Shown here one piece after another: positions 31,437 through 42,036 of a stretch of DNA of 64,000 nt (position 1 is its first letter; each line of letters opens with the position of its first letter). The DNA is from Lampris incognitus. Lineage: Eukaryota; Chordata; Actinopteri; Lampriformes; Lampridae. The notes beneath the pieces are model-generated. The model was not told the origin of the DNA and searched no databases. It was given only the letters and a program-made list of their open reading frames with translations. A program made the translations under genes and the position numbers. The stretch covers positions 103,261,936 through 103,325,935 of the forward strand of contig NC_079213.1 in the NCBI RefSeq assembly GCF_029633865.1, read 5' to 3'.

Positions 31437-32923
31437 CCAACGTGTCTACTGTTGTGGATTTTCCTTTATCCTTTTAATGGGCTCTTGCCCCAGCAACCTC
31501 TGGGGAGAATAATCATCGGACAAATATTAACGCAAACAGAGAATCTTTAATGCATCTGCAGATGGAGAGACCTAAGGCCACACAGAGGTTCGTCTGTGAG
31601 GATATGCTCTGCCCTGGGCTGGAGATAGTGGGGTTTTTTATAGAACCGTCCGTCGCGTCATACACTATCCTGCATCAATTAAGGTGTAGTCTTACAAAGG
31701 AAAGAAGGAAACATCTACGTTAATCACGTTCTGTGCCTCGTGAGTGTCTGTTGCACTAATCTTTTGCTGTACCAGGTCGTTCCTGGGATGCGGCAACGGG
31801 GAGGCAAGCATGATAACAGTTGCTATGTGGCCCCATGGAAGGTACGCATGAGAACAATGGGTATGTGTGTCTGCAGTGAGTGAGAAGTTTCATACACACA
31901 GAGAAGTGGAAAGCTACAGAGTACATACGGAGTGCATATGGAGTACATTTTGTACGCCACACTACTTATCCATGCACGTTACACTATGTATGTACTTAAA
32001 CCACTGGATGGTGCAGGTGCGCTCACAGACTCACCATCGTCCGTGGCTTATGCCAGCGCTGTTCCGTCTCTGTACAGCTCAACACTGGAGGAACAGCTGT
32101 GAGGTTTAACTGAGATCGTGTGCAGTCTGAAACAGCAGTGCAACATTATGATTGCAGAGTGCTGTTCCAGCCACACATGAACACTCAGCCTCAACCATTT
32201 GGACTGGGGAAGAATCGGCAAGCACAATCTATAAACAAAAGAAAGATAATCAAGTTGAGCAGTCAGGGTAGCCTATGGTCTAAGATGGTCTATTTCTGTT
32301 GTTTATGGAACAATAATGAGTCGTCATAACATCAATGCCTTAACTGTCTCAATCCTACAGTCAATAATTATTTTGCGCTATGAATACTGAACGGCATGAC
32401 AAATAAAACCTCAAACAGCTATAGACAACAACCAGTTACTGGGGTTTTCATGAAGGATAATAGAACATTCCTGTCAGTGCACCTCACAAAAAGTTGGTCT
32501 GTCAGTGAGGAGTTTCGCCCCACAGCCATAATAACGGCATTGTACAGCCAATACAATAGCCAGACAACTTAATTATGAATGCCTGATTTCACGTTGAATT
32601 TCAAATTCTTCAAGATACAATGATATATTTGCACATATCCTAGCCACATAAAATCCCCAGAACTGACACATAAGTAAACTATCTTCCGCTCTACTCTCAT
32701 AGCCTACTCTGAGGTTGTGAGGTCTTTCATGCTTCCTCGTTGATCTGTGGCAGACTGCTCGGACACTCACTCTCCCTGTCTGCTGAGCTTTACTTGAAAC
32801 TGGGGGGGGGGCGGGCATGTTATTCATACAATCAAATCATCAAACGTTAGATGGTTAAAAGACTGATAATAGTAAAGTACCAAGTGCAAGCGACCTGAAT
32901 TTTCTCTTGACGTTACGTTAGCA
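31437..32923. other. Intergenic, nothing recognised
   Basis: Unique-looking sequence without supported exon. TCAGTGAGGAGTTTCGCC at about 32501 is a tiny SINE-A scrap. A G run lies at 32803. Confidence 0.35.
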
Positions 32924-33320
32924 TTAGCTAGCTAGCTTCTGAGGTAACGCTAAATTACCGTCATAATTATCAATGTAGCTCGAAATATACATCTTGAAGG
33001 CTTTTTTCCTGCTTACTCCCCGGTGTTGCCGAGGAGGCTTGAACGATCCGGTGAACATCACTGATTTTTGGTAAATCCTGAAGACACCTTGTGTAAAATA
33101 CCATCGCATCTCTCTGCTTCTCGCATCAAGACCGGAAATGGAAATGCACTCCGAAAATGGGAAGCGGAAGTGGTAGAATGTCGCTACGCAACTAGCCGAT
33201 TTCCGAAATGTAGGATGACAGGGGAAGGTTAATTAATATTCATAAAAGAAGCGCTGCCTGATTGGCCGGTGAAACGTTGTTGTTTGCTCTTGTCAAGACT
33301 GAGGAGATGAGTGTAAGGTA
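32924..33320. promoter_or_regulatory. Promoter-like zone, possibly two-way
   Basis: Around 33130-33180 lie several ETS-type GGAA sites (ACCGGAAATG, AAGCGGAAGTGG). At about 33261 GATTGGCCGG is an inverted CCAAT box, and TTAATATTCATAAAAGAAGC at about 33232 is TATA-like for the plus strand. GATGAGTGTAAG followed by GTAAGC (33307-33323) could be a leader exon with donor, perhaps of lgals3bp. On the minus strand an open stretch 33109-32924 reads MFTGSFKPPRQHRGVSRKK and NYDG before GTAATT, a donor-like end. Product unknown. Confidence 0.3.
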
Positions 33321-33399
33321 AGCAAGCATTACATTAACTTTTGTTAACGTATATACGTTAACATCGTATATATATACACGTTAAAAAAGTTATTAGTTA

Positions 33400-33640
33400 T
33401 AGATCCCATGCGCGCATTGATGACGCAGTGACGCAAAATGACGCAGTGATGCGTTTTCTCTGACCAATCAGAGGTCTGCATTGATTTTGGTACTCTTAAG
33501 TGTTTTTGGAACCTCGACAAAGGTGGTACCAGAAAAGTGGTAACAGTTACTAAAATGCCGGTACTTTCTAGTAATGGAAAACGAAAAAAGGGCGAGTCGA
33601 GTTGAGCCGGTACCATGTAGTGGAAAAGGGACATTATTAG
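33400..33640 (-). repeat. Interspersed fish repeat, probable MITE
   Basis: Minus text CCACTACATGGTACCGGCTC then AACTCGACTCGCCC, GAAAGTACCGGCATTTTAGT and TTTCTGGTACCACCTTTG is a familiar fish non-coding repeat. Ends are not clear. Confidence 0.4.
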
Positions 33641-33747
33641 ATAGCATGGGACCATGTTACTCATGACTCTGAGCTGAGAACGTCCGCCGCATAACAAACA
33701 CTCACATATTGTACAGGGATACAACATTTGCCGAAACACCACTCCCA

Positions 33748-33893
<146 letters not shown>

Positions 33894-34134
33894 AGGTGTT
33901 GTTCTAAACTTTGAGCCCTCCCTCTCTCTTTTCACAAGCGCCCAATTGATAAACCGGCTCATTTTTTTCCGGAGAAACGAAAGTAGAGCAGCCGGTGGGA
34001 TTTCTTGCCAACTGAAAATAAATATCTCAAATTTGGTAAGTCTTGGTAAGACTTTTGTGTTTTTCGGCTGACCTGTTAGCTGTTAATATGACACGTTACA
34101 ACCTCTTATTGGGATTATTTTTACCTCAACCAAC

Positions 34135-34135
<1 letters not shown>

Positions 34136-34219
<84 letters not shown>
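34136..34219. repeat. (GT)n microsatellite
   Basis: About 80 bases of pure GT. Confidence 0.98.
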
Positions 34220-34220
<1 letters not shown>

Positions 34221-34533
34221 TGAAGATAATAATCACTTTATTTGTATAGAATCTTGAGGAGCTAGGTTTACAAAGTGCTTGCCAACCAACGTAAAAGTTA
34301 ATGAGGCATAGAAGTTAATAAAAGATTATGAAATGAAATTCAAGTTAGCAAAGGTAAGAAAACAGATTTAAAGAAACATTGAATGTGACAACAATGCACT
34401 ACCGTATGTGCACGCATAGAAAATGAAATCTGATTGGCCTAAAGGCATATGGACTAAACAAAGTTAAAAAGGAAAAACAGTCATATGAGCCTTTCGACAA
34501 AATGTAATCATCATTGTAACGTGCATGGATAAG

Positions 34534-34672
34534 AACACACGTTGGCCGCTGGCTGGCGGGTCTGACCCTTTAGTCGAGCGGTTAGCGATGTCTCCTGCGG
34601 TGCGGGCGATACGGGTTCGCTTCTCGGCCGCGGCAGTTCCTGTGATTGCGTTGTCCCCCGAATTCGCTACAT
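34534..34672 (+). mobile_element. SINE-D-like element
   Basis: CGGGTCTGACCCTTTAGTCG, AGCGGTTAGCGATGTC (A-box-like), GATACGGGTTCGCTTCTC (B-box-like) and an end CCCCCGAATTCGCTACATT. Confidence 0.65.
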
Positions 34673-34868
34673 TATTATTATGCTATTTTATTGTGTCATT
34701 ATTATTTTGCTGTTTTATTGTGTTTACTTGATGTATTGTCTAGACTAGAGTTTATCTTTTACAGACTGTTCTTATCCTTTGTCGTTGTCTGTTATGGACC
34801 CCGAGTCTGCAATAAAGATTTGAGTCGAGTCGAGTTGATGAAAAGTGATTTGTAAAAGTGGGTTTTAG

Positions 34869-35270
34869 GGGGCGTCCGGTTGGCGTGGCGGTCTATTCCG
34901 TTGCCTACCAACACGGGAATCGCCGGTTCGAACCCCTCGTGTTAACTCCGGCTTGGTCGGGCGTCCCTACAGACACAATCGGCCGTGTCTGCGGGTGGGA
35001 AGCCGGATGTAGGTACGCGTCCTGGTCGCTGCACTAGCGCCTCCTCTGGCCGGTCAGGGAGCCTGTCCGGGGGGGAGGGAATCGCATGCTCCTTCCACGC
35101 GCTACGTCTCCCTGGTGAAACTCCTCCCCGTCAGATGAAAAGAAGCGGCTGGCGCCTCCACATGTATGGGAGGAGGCATGTGGTAGTTTGCAGCCCTCCC
35201 CGGATCGGCAGAGGGGGGTGGAGCAGCGATCCGGACAATTGGGGAGAAAAAGGGAGAAGAGAAAAGAAAA
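34869..35270 (+). mobile_element. SINE-A, near full copy
   Basis: Head GGCGTCCGGTTGGCGTGGCG with TCTATTCCGTTGCCTACC, B-box CGGTTCGAACCCC, body AATCGGCCGTGTCTGCGGGT, tail ACAATTGGGGAGAAAAAGGG. A short loss lies before the tail, where the family has GGGACGGCTCGGAAGAG. Confidence 0.88.
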
Positions 35271-35403
35271 AGCCTTAGGTTGCATTTTAAAAGGAGAAAC
35301 TGACTTTGTAAGCCTAAATTTAGAAAGCTGAATTGCAAAAACAGGTTCCCCTTTTTGTGCTCAGCTTAGACTGTGGGTCAGACGTGGTCAAGGATCTTAA
35401 GTA

Positions 35404-35404
<1 letters not shown>

Positions 35405-35437
<33 letters not shown>
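35405..35437. repeat. (CA)n microsatellite
   Basis: About 33 bases of CA, upstream of the lgals3bp start. Confidence 0.9.
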
Positions 35438-35531
35438 GTTTTGCCCCACTTGGTGCTTCACACACAGACCTCTTGCATAACCGCAGAAGTGGAACAAACA
35501 CTTGCTATCAAATACTGTTTGTGTCTTGGTG

Positions 35532-35622
35532 CAGGCTCAATAATCCAGGTAAGACAATCAAAGGAGGTTGAATCAGTTCATCTGGACACAACGTTGTATC
35601 CAGGTGAACTGATTCAACCTGC
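35532..35622. repeat. Hairpin repeat copy 1, with a splice-donor-like motif
   Basis: GCTCAATAATCCAGGTAAGA at about 35534 contains CAG|GTAAGA, a consensus donor. A perfect-but-one 22-base stem follows: 35565-35586 (GGTTGAATCAGTTCATC core) pairs with 35599-35620 across a 12-base loop. Related hairpins occur at 48948-49138 and 49741-49790, and a one-arm piece at 9104. Confidence 0.75.
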
Positions 35623-35680
35623 TAAGATTGACTGTCTGTTTTATTTTTTCAGCCTGGTCTTCCCGCAGCGTGCCAGAGAG

Positions 35681-35741
35681 ATGTGGAGAGAGATCAACAT
35701 CGTCATTTCCTTTGTCTTTCTCTTGGTCAACACATCTGTTG
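35681..35741 (+). CDS. lgals3bp: Galectin-3-binding protein, coding exon 1 (signal peptide)
   Basis: ATG at 35681 codes MWREINIVISFVFLLVNTSV, a short n-region and a hydrophobic core, a clear signal peptide for secretion. The donor is taken at 35742 (GTGGGT), phase 1, because exon 2 needs phase 1. The stronger-looking GTGAGC at 35746 would break the frame. TTTTTTCAG at about 35652 and CCCGCAG at 35667 before the ATG look like acceptors, so an untranslated exon probably lies upstream. The a/b paralogue is not resolved. Confidence 0.8.
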
Positions 35742-36299
35742 GTGGGTGAGCCTACATTTTAGGGTCGTGTGTGTGTGTGTTTGGGGGGGGGGGTCTAAAA
35801 GCTCTCCAATTCAAGGCAAACCGTGAGGTTTTTTTTTTTTTTACTTTCACCACTCAAAATTACAATCAGCATAAACATTTGCGGCACACACAGGGACTCA
35901 AGTGTAACTGGGGAGAAAACGGAGAGAAAATCCCCCCCAAATAAACCCCCAAAAACCTGAGATGGGCCCGCGGTCTCTCTCATAGACAGGGACTCAGAGC
36001 CAGCCTGTTAACAGTTAGCTGTTTTGTCTTGTTTTTTGCTGTTAATATTAAGCCAGTATTGACCGACTCCGGGTCATGCTTCTGTGCTTTGGTTGTTTGC
36101 TTTGAATGGCTCTTTGCTCATAAACGGTTCTTTCAGGGTGGCTGCTTTGTCTTAGCAACTTTATTACTATATTATTGACAATGATATCAAAATATCACAC
36201 CCTTGAAATATGATTTTGAGAAGCTGGGTGTTTCTGATTCAGATTATGTGTGACGAGGCTGATTTGTCGTCATCGCTGATCAAGATGAATTGTCTTCAG

Positions 36300-36491
36300 G
36301 GCTTCAGAATGGCGACATGAGGCTGGTTGGGGGCCGGTCTCCTAACGAGGGCCGTGTGGAGATCTACTTTGAGGGAGCCTGGGGAACTGTGTGTGATGAC
36401 AGCTGGGACATCAACGAGGCCCAGGTGGTGTGTCGTAAACTCAACTTCCGTGGGGCCAAATCTGCTGTTGCTTCGGCTGCCTATGGTCAAG
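36300..36491 (+). CDS. lgals3bp: Galectin-3-binding protein, coding exon 2 (SRCR domain, first part)
   Basis: A 192-base phase 1-1 exon, acceptor CTTCAG at 36294-36299, donor GTACTT at 36492. It codes LQNGDMRLVGGRSPNEGRVE, IYFEGAWGTVCDDSWDINEA, QVVCRKLNF and AAYGQ, the start of a scavenger receptor cysteine-rich domain: the RLVGG opening, WGTVCDD and the AxVVCRxL motif are all present. In the family the SRCR part of this secreted glycoprotein takes part in binding matrix and immune ligands. Confidence 0.93.
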
Positions 36492-36734
36492 GTACTTTTG
36501 TCCATTTTTGAGCTGCTCAGTGTCAGACATTTTTGTGTTCATTGCAGTTCACAATGACACTTTGTCACCTTCGGAAAATACAGTGATACACGCTTGCTGC
36601 TGTGAAAGGTTTGAAGAGAAGCAAGAGTCCAATAGTTCTGATTGTGTTAGTTTAACTTACTGAAACCTGTGTTGATACACAATATGGCGGAGGTTGTCTT
36701 TTAGCAATTGAAGTTATAGTGTCAATCTCATTTA

Positions 36735-36950
36735 TGATCCGCATATTTGATTTGGCAAAGATTTTACACCAGATGCCCTTCCTGACGCAACCCTCCCCAT
36801 GTATCCGGGCTTGGGACCGGCACTAGGAATGCACTGGCTTGTGCATCCTCAGTGGCTGTGGGTTAGTGTCAGTAAGAAATGGAAACGGATGCTCCGCTGT
36901 GGCGACCCCTAACGGGAGCAGCCGAAAGTAGTAGTAGAAGTTGTAGTGTC
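36735..36950 (+). mobile_element. Short element sharing the RTE-like LINE 3' end
   Basis: TTTACACCAGATGCCCTTCC then TGACGCAACCCTCCCC is a common fish SINE-like body. It ends CTCCGCTGTGGCGACCCCTA, ACGGGAGCAGCCGAAAG(TAG)n, the same tail as the LINE copies at 16.1 and 45.7 kb. Lies in lgals3bp intron 2. Confidence 0.6.
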
Positions 36951-37010
36951 AATACAGTGCAAAGAGGTATCTCAGTAATATACACTCACACAATGTTCCC
37001 CTCACCCCAG

Positions 37011-37142
37011 GGTCTGGCAGGATTTTAATGGACGACTTGAATTGCCAAGGCACAGAAAAAGATCTCTCCGCCTGTGGATTCAGGGGCTGGGGGGTCTCAG
37101 ACTGCAAACACAATGAAGATGCTGGTGTAGTCTGTGATAAAG
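37011..37142 (+). CDS. lgals3bp: Galectin-3-binding protein, coding exon 3 (SRCR domain, second part)
   Basis: A 132-base phase 1-1 exon, acceptor ACCCCAG to 37010, donor GTAAGA at 37143. It codes SGRILMDDLNCQGTEKDLSA, CGFRGWGVSDCKHNEDAGVV and CDK. The cysteines and the DCKHNEDAGVVC ending are the SRCR signature. With exon 2 it forms one full group A type SRCR domain of about 100 residues. Confidence 0.94.
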
Positions 37143-37297
37143 GTAAGACGGGAGAGTGGGTATCTTAACACGGGGGAAACCTTTTCATCACATCAATGCT
37201 GTGCCGTATCTCAACACACCACATTCACATGGAGCCTTCAAAATAATAGGGTTGCCCCCCTAGAATTGTGTTGCACCTCGCAATTTCAGCCTGGGGA

Positions 37298-37340
37298 TCG
37301 ATCCATCGATCCATCTATCCATCCATCCATCCATCCCCTG
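37298..37340. repeat. (ATCC)n microsatellite
   Basis: ATCCATCGATCCATCTATCC and further ATCC units in intron 3 of lgals3bp. Confidence 0.85.
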
Positions 37341-38334
37341 CTGGATTGTGTAGGCCAATAGTGGTGCTATCCCTTGAATATCTATGTCATCACTAAGATA
37401 TTTTTTCTGAATAGTTGGAAAGAGAGTCCCGGGCTATGTTCAACTGGAGACTTGGTCCCACAGACATGTATAAATGAATGGGATCTGGTAACTGGGCAGG
37501 CCACTTCAGTAAGCTGAAATTCTTGCCATTTTCATTGAACTTTTCCCGGAAAATCTCAACCTTTCAGCATGGTCCATTACCCTGCCAAAAAAAAATAAAT
37601 AACAAAACCCATCCATTTGCAGATGGAGGGGATGTACCAGATAGACGATGATGTTCAGATATCCTGCAGCAGACACGTTACTCCACTTTTATCAAGGGGC
37701 TCCATGCTGACACATGACAGGACATACTGACCCACGTGGTTGTCCCCATGCAACGTAAAATGGGCTGGAAGGACATACACGTATTCAGTTAAAAACCATG
37801 GTATTGCTGCGATCACTACTGATTTGGAGAAAAGACAGTCTATAAGAAAGTGATTTTACACAGTAGCCAAGAAGATGTTAGCTTCTTAGACTAGCCTGAG
37901 CTCACCAGGTAGCTCAGTCTGATGTCAAGGAGATTTTATCTGAATTAATTTGGAAAGCTTTCGTCAAGATCTCACTCACACCAAGCCATTTGATTTGCTT
38001 CAGCCCCACCTAAGTCTGCAGGCTGTTTTTCAGTGGTATTGTATCAGGATGAAATTTGGGTATCGTTATATCATGGTACACAATTGTTTTGTCCAAATTA
38101 ATGATAACGAGAATCTATTCAGTAAAATTTCACGCAAACCGAGGTTTGAATTATTTGAGGGTTTATTACGTATTTGATTAACAATTGTTAGTCAAATACG
38201 TTACCGTGCTGGTAAGATAGACAGATCAGCCTGGAAAAGGGCTGGATGTAAATCACGTATGGCAGTCTGAGGATGGATGTCCTTACCTGCCGAAGTGTTT
38301 GTTTCCTTATTATGTGAAATTGGCACATGGGAAG

Positions 38335-38462
38335 GACCATGTGTCGGCCCTGTGATGGCCTGGCGGCCTGTCCAGGGTTTCTCCCCCACCTGCCGCCCAG
38401 TGACTGCACCCCATGACCCCGATTGGGATAAGCGGCTTGGATAATGGCTGGATAGATGAATA
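38335..38462 (+). mobile_element. SINE-B 3' fragment
   Basis: GGCCCTGTGATGGCCTGGCG, GCCTGTCCAGGG and GGGATAAGCGGCTTGGATAA then TGGCTGGATAG. Only the tail third of the family; lies in lgals3bp intron 3. Confidence 0.75.
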
Positions 38463-38620
38463 ACAATTTTCATTTGACATTACATTTTACGTCACCAAAC
38501 AGTTCAATGTGATGAACGTCAGTTGGATTCTTAAACAATATGTAAGGAGATGTCATGATGAATACTGATATCGTGTCAAGTTCCCTATGATTACCATGAT
38601 GTTATTTTCCACATCACCAG

Positions 38621-38888
38621 AAAAAATCCCACCCAAGAGGACCATTCAGAAATACGACGTGAACTACGAGACAGGACTTTCTAAACAGCTGGGTATGTTG
38701 TTTGACAGCGGACGCGACTGTGACCTGGACATCAACGTGGTGGTCGACAACGGCACAGTGGAGACCATCTGTGCTCACAAGCTGATCCTCACCCTGGACC
38801 CAGATGTCTCCTTACCGAATATCTCACAGACAAACCTCAGCATCAACGTGCGCTCAGATTGCCATAAATATGTCTCCAGCTTTGTGAG
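38621..38888 (+). CDS. lgals3bp: Galectin-3-binding protein, coding exon 4 (BTB/POZ domain)
   Basis: A 268-base exon entering in phase 1 and leaving in phase 2 (AG|G), acceptor ATCACCAG to 38620, donor GTGAGA at 38889. It codes GLSKQLGMLFDSGRDCDLDI, NVVVDNGTVETICAHKLILT and INVRSDCHKYVSSFVR: the BTB/POZ fold with its C-AHKLIL motif. In mammals this part mediates dimerisation and ring formation of the secreted protein. Confidence 0.93.
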
Positions 38889-38979
38889 GTGAGAACGCCC
38901 CCATGTGCTGTAAAAGCAGAAAATTTACCTTTCCTATCCATGCGTGTCTTACGTCAAGTCAAGCTTATTTTCCTTTGCT

Positions 38980-39360
38980 GGCGTCCGGGTGGCGTGGCGG
39001 TCTATTCCGTTGCCTACCAACACGGGGATCGTCGGTTCGAATTCCCGTGTTACCTCTGGCTTGGTCGGGTGTCCCTACAGTCGCAATTTGGCCGTGTCTG
39101 TGGGTGGGAAGCAGGGATGTGGGTATGTGTCCTGGTCGCTGCACTAGCGCCTCCTCTGGGCGGTCGGGGCGCCTGTTCCGGAGGGGAGGGGGACTGGGGG
39201 GAATAGCGTGATCCTCCCACGTGCTACATTCCCCTGGTGAAACTCCTCACTGTCAGGTGAAAAGAAGTGGCTGGTGACTCCACATGTATCGGAGGAGGCA
39301 TGTGGTAGTCTGCAGCCCTCCCGTGTAATTGGGGAGAAAAGGGGGGGAACCCCCCCCCAA
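38980..39360 (+). mobile_element. SINE-A copy in lgals3bp intron 4
   Basis: Head GGCGTCCGGGTGGCGTGGCG, TCTATTCCGTTGCCTACC, B-box CGGTTCGAATTCCC, body GAAGTGGCTGGTGACTCCAC, tail GTAATTGGGGAGAAAAGG. A short loss just before the tail. Same strand as the gene. Confidence 0.9.
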
Positions 39361-39659
39361 ATGTTTGATTATTTTTCACTTTATTTTTATAGGTTGCAAT
39401 TTCAAATTAATGTTGGAAAAAGTTCTGACATGATCTTGGTTTCATTTTTGCATCACAAAAAGCTTCCATTTTAACAGGGGTTTGTAGGTTTTTTTACATC
39501 CACTGTATATATGCTTACATTATGGATGTTTTATTTCCAATGACTCATTGTAAGTGCTCTCTGAAACATGCAAAAAGTGAAACCACAGAAAGCTGCAATA
39601 TAATTCGCACCCCAGTGATAAATATCCGATTGAACTCATTAAAATTGTTTGAATTCCAG

Positions 39660-40746
39660 GTACATTTACACTCGGCAGATAAGCATAGAAGAATCCTCTG
39701 TCCAGTGCATTCACGAGATGGCATCTGACTGGCATCTGAAACAACTGCAGCAGCAGTTGGGGGACCTGTTCAACTGGGTTCTCCCTAAAGACCCCACCTT
39801 CAAGACCCAGACCTCTCTCTATGAATACTCAGTCCGCACAGGCGACAAAGTGTTGCAGCAGAACTGCCTGTGCTACTTGGCTTGGAACTGTGAGGCACTG
39901 ATTCATTCCCCCGTCTGGAAGGACCTTCCTGTGGGCACTCTCAAAGCCCTCCTGTCTCGCTCAGACCTGGTGGTGCCCTCTGAGGCCTATGTCATGGAAG
40001 GCCTGGTGAGTTGGGAGGCAGCCCGGGGTCAAGCTTTCACCTCTGAAGACCTTCTGAGGTACATCCGTTTTCCTATGATCACAGCCTTAAACTTGTACAA
40101 GCTCAAAGGCTTGCGCTACCAGGCAGGCAAGCTGCAGGGCTTTCAGTTCAATGCGCTGCCTGCTGGACAGCTGTTTGGGGAGCTCATGAGTCAATGGAAA
40201 GCATACACCCCCAGGATCTACACAGAAAGTCCATGGAGCTCTTCCTTCAGCACAGAACAAGTCAGCAGCTTTCTCAACAATGGGTACTACATTGCGAGAG
40301 GCAATCGCTTTCAAAGTCTCAGCAGCTCTTTCAATACACCTGTTCACAACAGTGCTTACTTTAGCCTCTCTCGAGAGATGGGTTGGACCACCCAGGTGCT
40401 TGTTAGAAATCACGAGTGTAATAACATCGGCACCACCTGCCCGGCAGCGAGGCTGTCACCAGGCAACACCAATTTAGGTCTTTCCCCAGAGTTACAAAAG
40501 AGTATTAGTTACCAGAACAAGATTGTAATCACATGTAATGGGGAGTATGTGTTCCACATCCAGGACTTTGGAGAAAACAAGTTCATGAGCCTCATGTTGG
40601 GGAACAGCAGCCAAGGTCAGCCTTACCCATGCCACTCAGGCCAGTACTCTTACCAGACTGTCATCAGGCCTAAATACTACATGACAGGGCTGAACCGCAC
40701 AAAAGAGGAGGAAGAGGCGTTTGAGCAATATGAGGACTTCCCATAG
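39660..40746 (+). CDS. lgals3bp: Galectin-3-binding protein, last coding exon (BACK and C-terminal domain)
   Basis: A 1087-base exon, acceptor TTCCAG to 39659, entering in phase 2 and ending TAG at 40744-40746. It codes YIYTRQISIEESSVQCIHEM, then the BACK-type helices (LQQQLGDLFNWVLP, DKVLQQNCLCYLAWNCEAL, PSEAYVMEGLVSWEAARGQA, LLRYIRFPMIT) and a C-terminal beta-rich half with IQDFGENKFMSLMLGNSSQG and PYPCHSGQYSYQTVIRPKYY. NSS and NRT sites fit an N-glycosylated secreted protein. The five exons join to 579 codons, close to human LGALS3BP (585). No break seen. Confidence 0.95.
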
Positions 40747-40899
40747 AGGTCTGCTAATACGTTGTTTCTCCGGAATTTTCCAAATTCTTTCCTAGTTGTC
40801 ATTACAAATTTGAAATGTATATTTTATTTTTTTCGTGTTTCCATTAACTGACGATGACCCACGCTATCCATGCATTCTGTTGATATTATGAGATATATA

Positions 40900-41351
40900 G
40901 GTACCACTTTACAATAAGACTACCCTTAAAAAGGATTTATAAATGGTTTATAATTAGGTTATTAATTCGGTTGTAAACACTTTACAAATGATTAATAAAC
41001 AATTATAAACAAGTTATCACGGTTTTCACACATCAATGCAGGCTCACTATTTGGCAAGATCAAGTTACTGCTGCACTTTTTAATCTATCTATTCGGTTAA
41101 ATCTCAGATCTTACTGGTTGCTTAGCTTTCTTCATCTTGTGCCTTTATCAGTCACCATGTTAAACTGTCACCTCCATCAGATATTATGTAGGCTCACTAT
41201 TTGGCAACCAACAGGTCACTGTTGCCCTTTTTATCTAATGTGTTATAACAGCTTATCAATGATGTGTAACGTGTTCACAACCTAACCAATAAAGTAAATA
41301 TAAACCATTCATAAACCCTTTACAAGGTTAGTTTTATTGTAAAGTGGTACC
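40900..41351. mobile_element. MITE directly 3' of lgals3bp
   Basis: Opens GGTACCACTTTACAATAAGA and closes TTATTGTAAAGTGGTACC, with inverted homology continuing into GGATTTATAAATGGTTTATA versus TATAAACCATTCATAAACCC. 452 bases, no coding part. It begins 153 bases after the lgals3bp stop and contains AATAAA at 40994-40999 and 41288-41293, both on the gene's strand. Confidence 0.85.
40994..40999 (+). terminator. First AATAAA after the lgals3bp stop (candidate poly(A) signal)
   Basis: No AATAAA or ATTAAA is seen between the stop (40746) and this point. Others follow at 41288 and 41538. The first two lie in the MITE. Confidence 0.45.
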
Positions 41352-41684
41352 GATTTTTGTGACACTAAAAGACCCCCTTGAGCGAAAAAAAATTGTAATC
41401 GCTTTGTCCGTGATTTGGGACACATGCATTGTTCCCTAATGATTGACGAGGATGACAACATGAAACACTTATGACTTAATTAATTAGGGGTTAATGGTCA
41501 CAAGTACTTTCGTAGGCCTAAATAAGAAATCAATGATAATAAAAACTCTGTTGTGAAGCATTTATTGGGGTGGAGTTAATCGATGTCTCATTTGTTATGC
41601 TGAAATTTATCAGTTTTCCCCTTCTCTCTTGTGCACTGTCTCCTGCTCCCTCCTTTCAAGTGATTATGATCCCCTAGATATACT

Positions 41685-42030
41685 GTCGGTGCTTGGAACA
41701 AATTAATGTCTGGACGTCCCAGAATTTTCTCAAATTAAACAAAGATAAAACTGAGATGTTTGTCTTTGGCCCTTGGAAAGAGGAGTTGAAGGTTATTTCT
41801 TGCTCACCTTGAATCCCTGTCAGTCAAGACTACAGGCCAAGCCAGAAATCTGGGCTATAGACTCAGAACAACACTTTGATAGCCACATAAAGACAGTAAC
41901 AAAGTCAGCTTATTGCCATCTTAGAAACATAGCAGTAATGAGAGGATTCATGTCTAAATAAGAGTTAGAGAAACTTATCCATGCCTTTATTTCCATTAGG
42001 GTAGGCTATTATAATTGTAGCAGATATGAA
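41685..42030 (+). mobile_element. L2/CR1-type LINE fragment
   Basis: The plus strand, with stops, reads FLKLNKDKTEMFVFGP, then a DSHIKTVTKSAYCHLRNIAV block ending in a RLDYCN-like end spelled RVGYYNCS. This matches the late reverse-transcriptase part of L2/Maui-like fish LINEs. It abuts another LINE at about 42037. Confidence 0.65.
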
Positions 42031-42036
42031 CAATTT

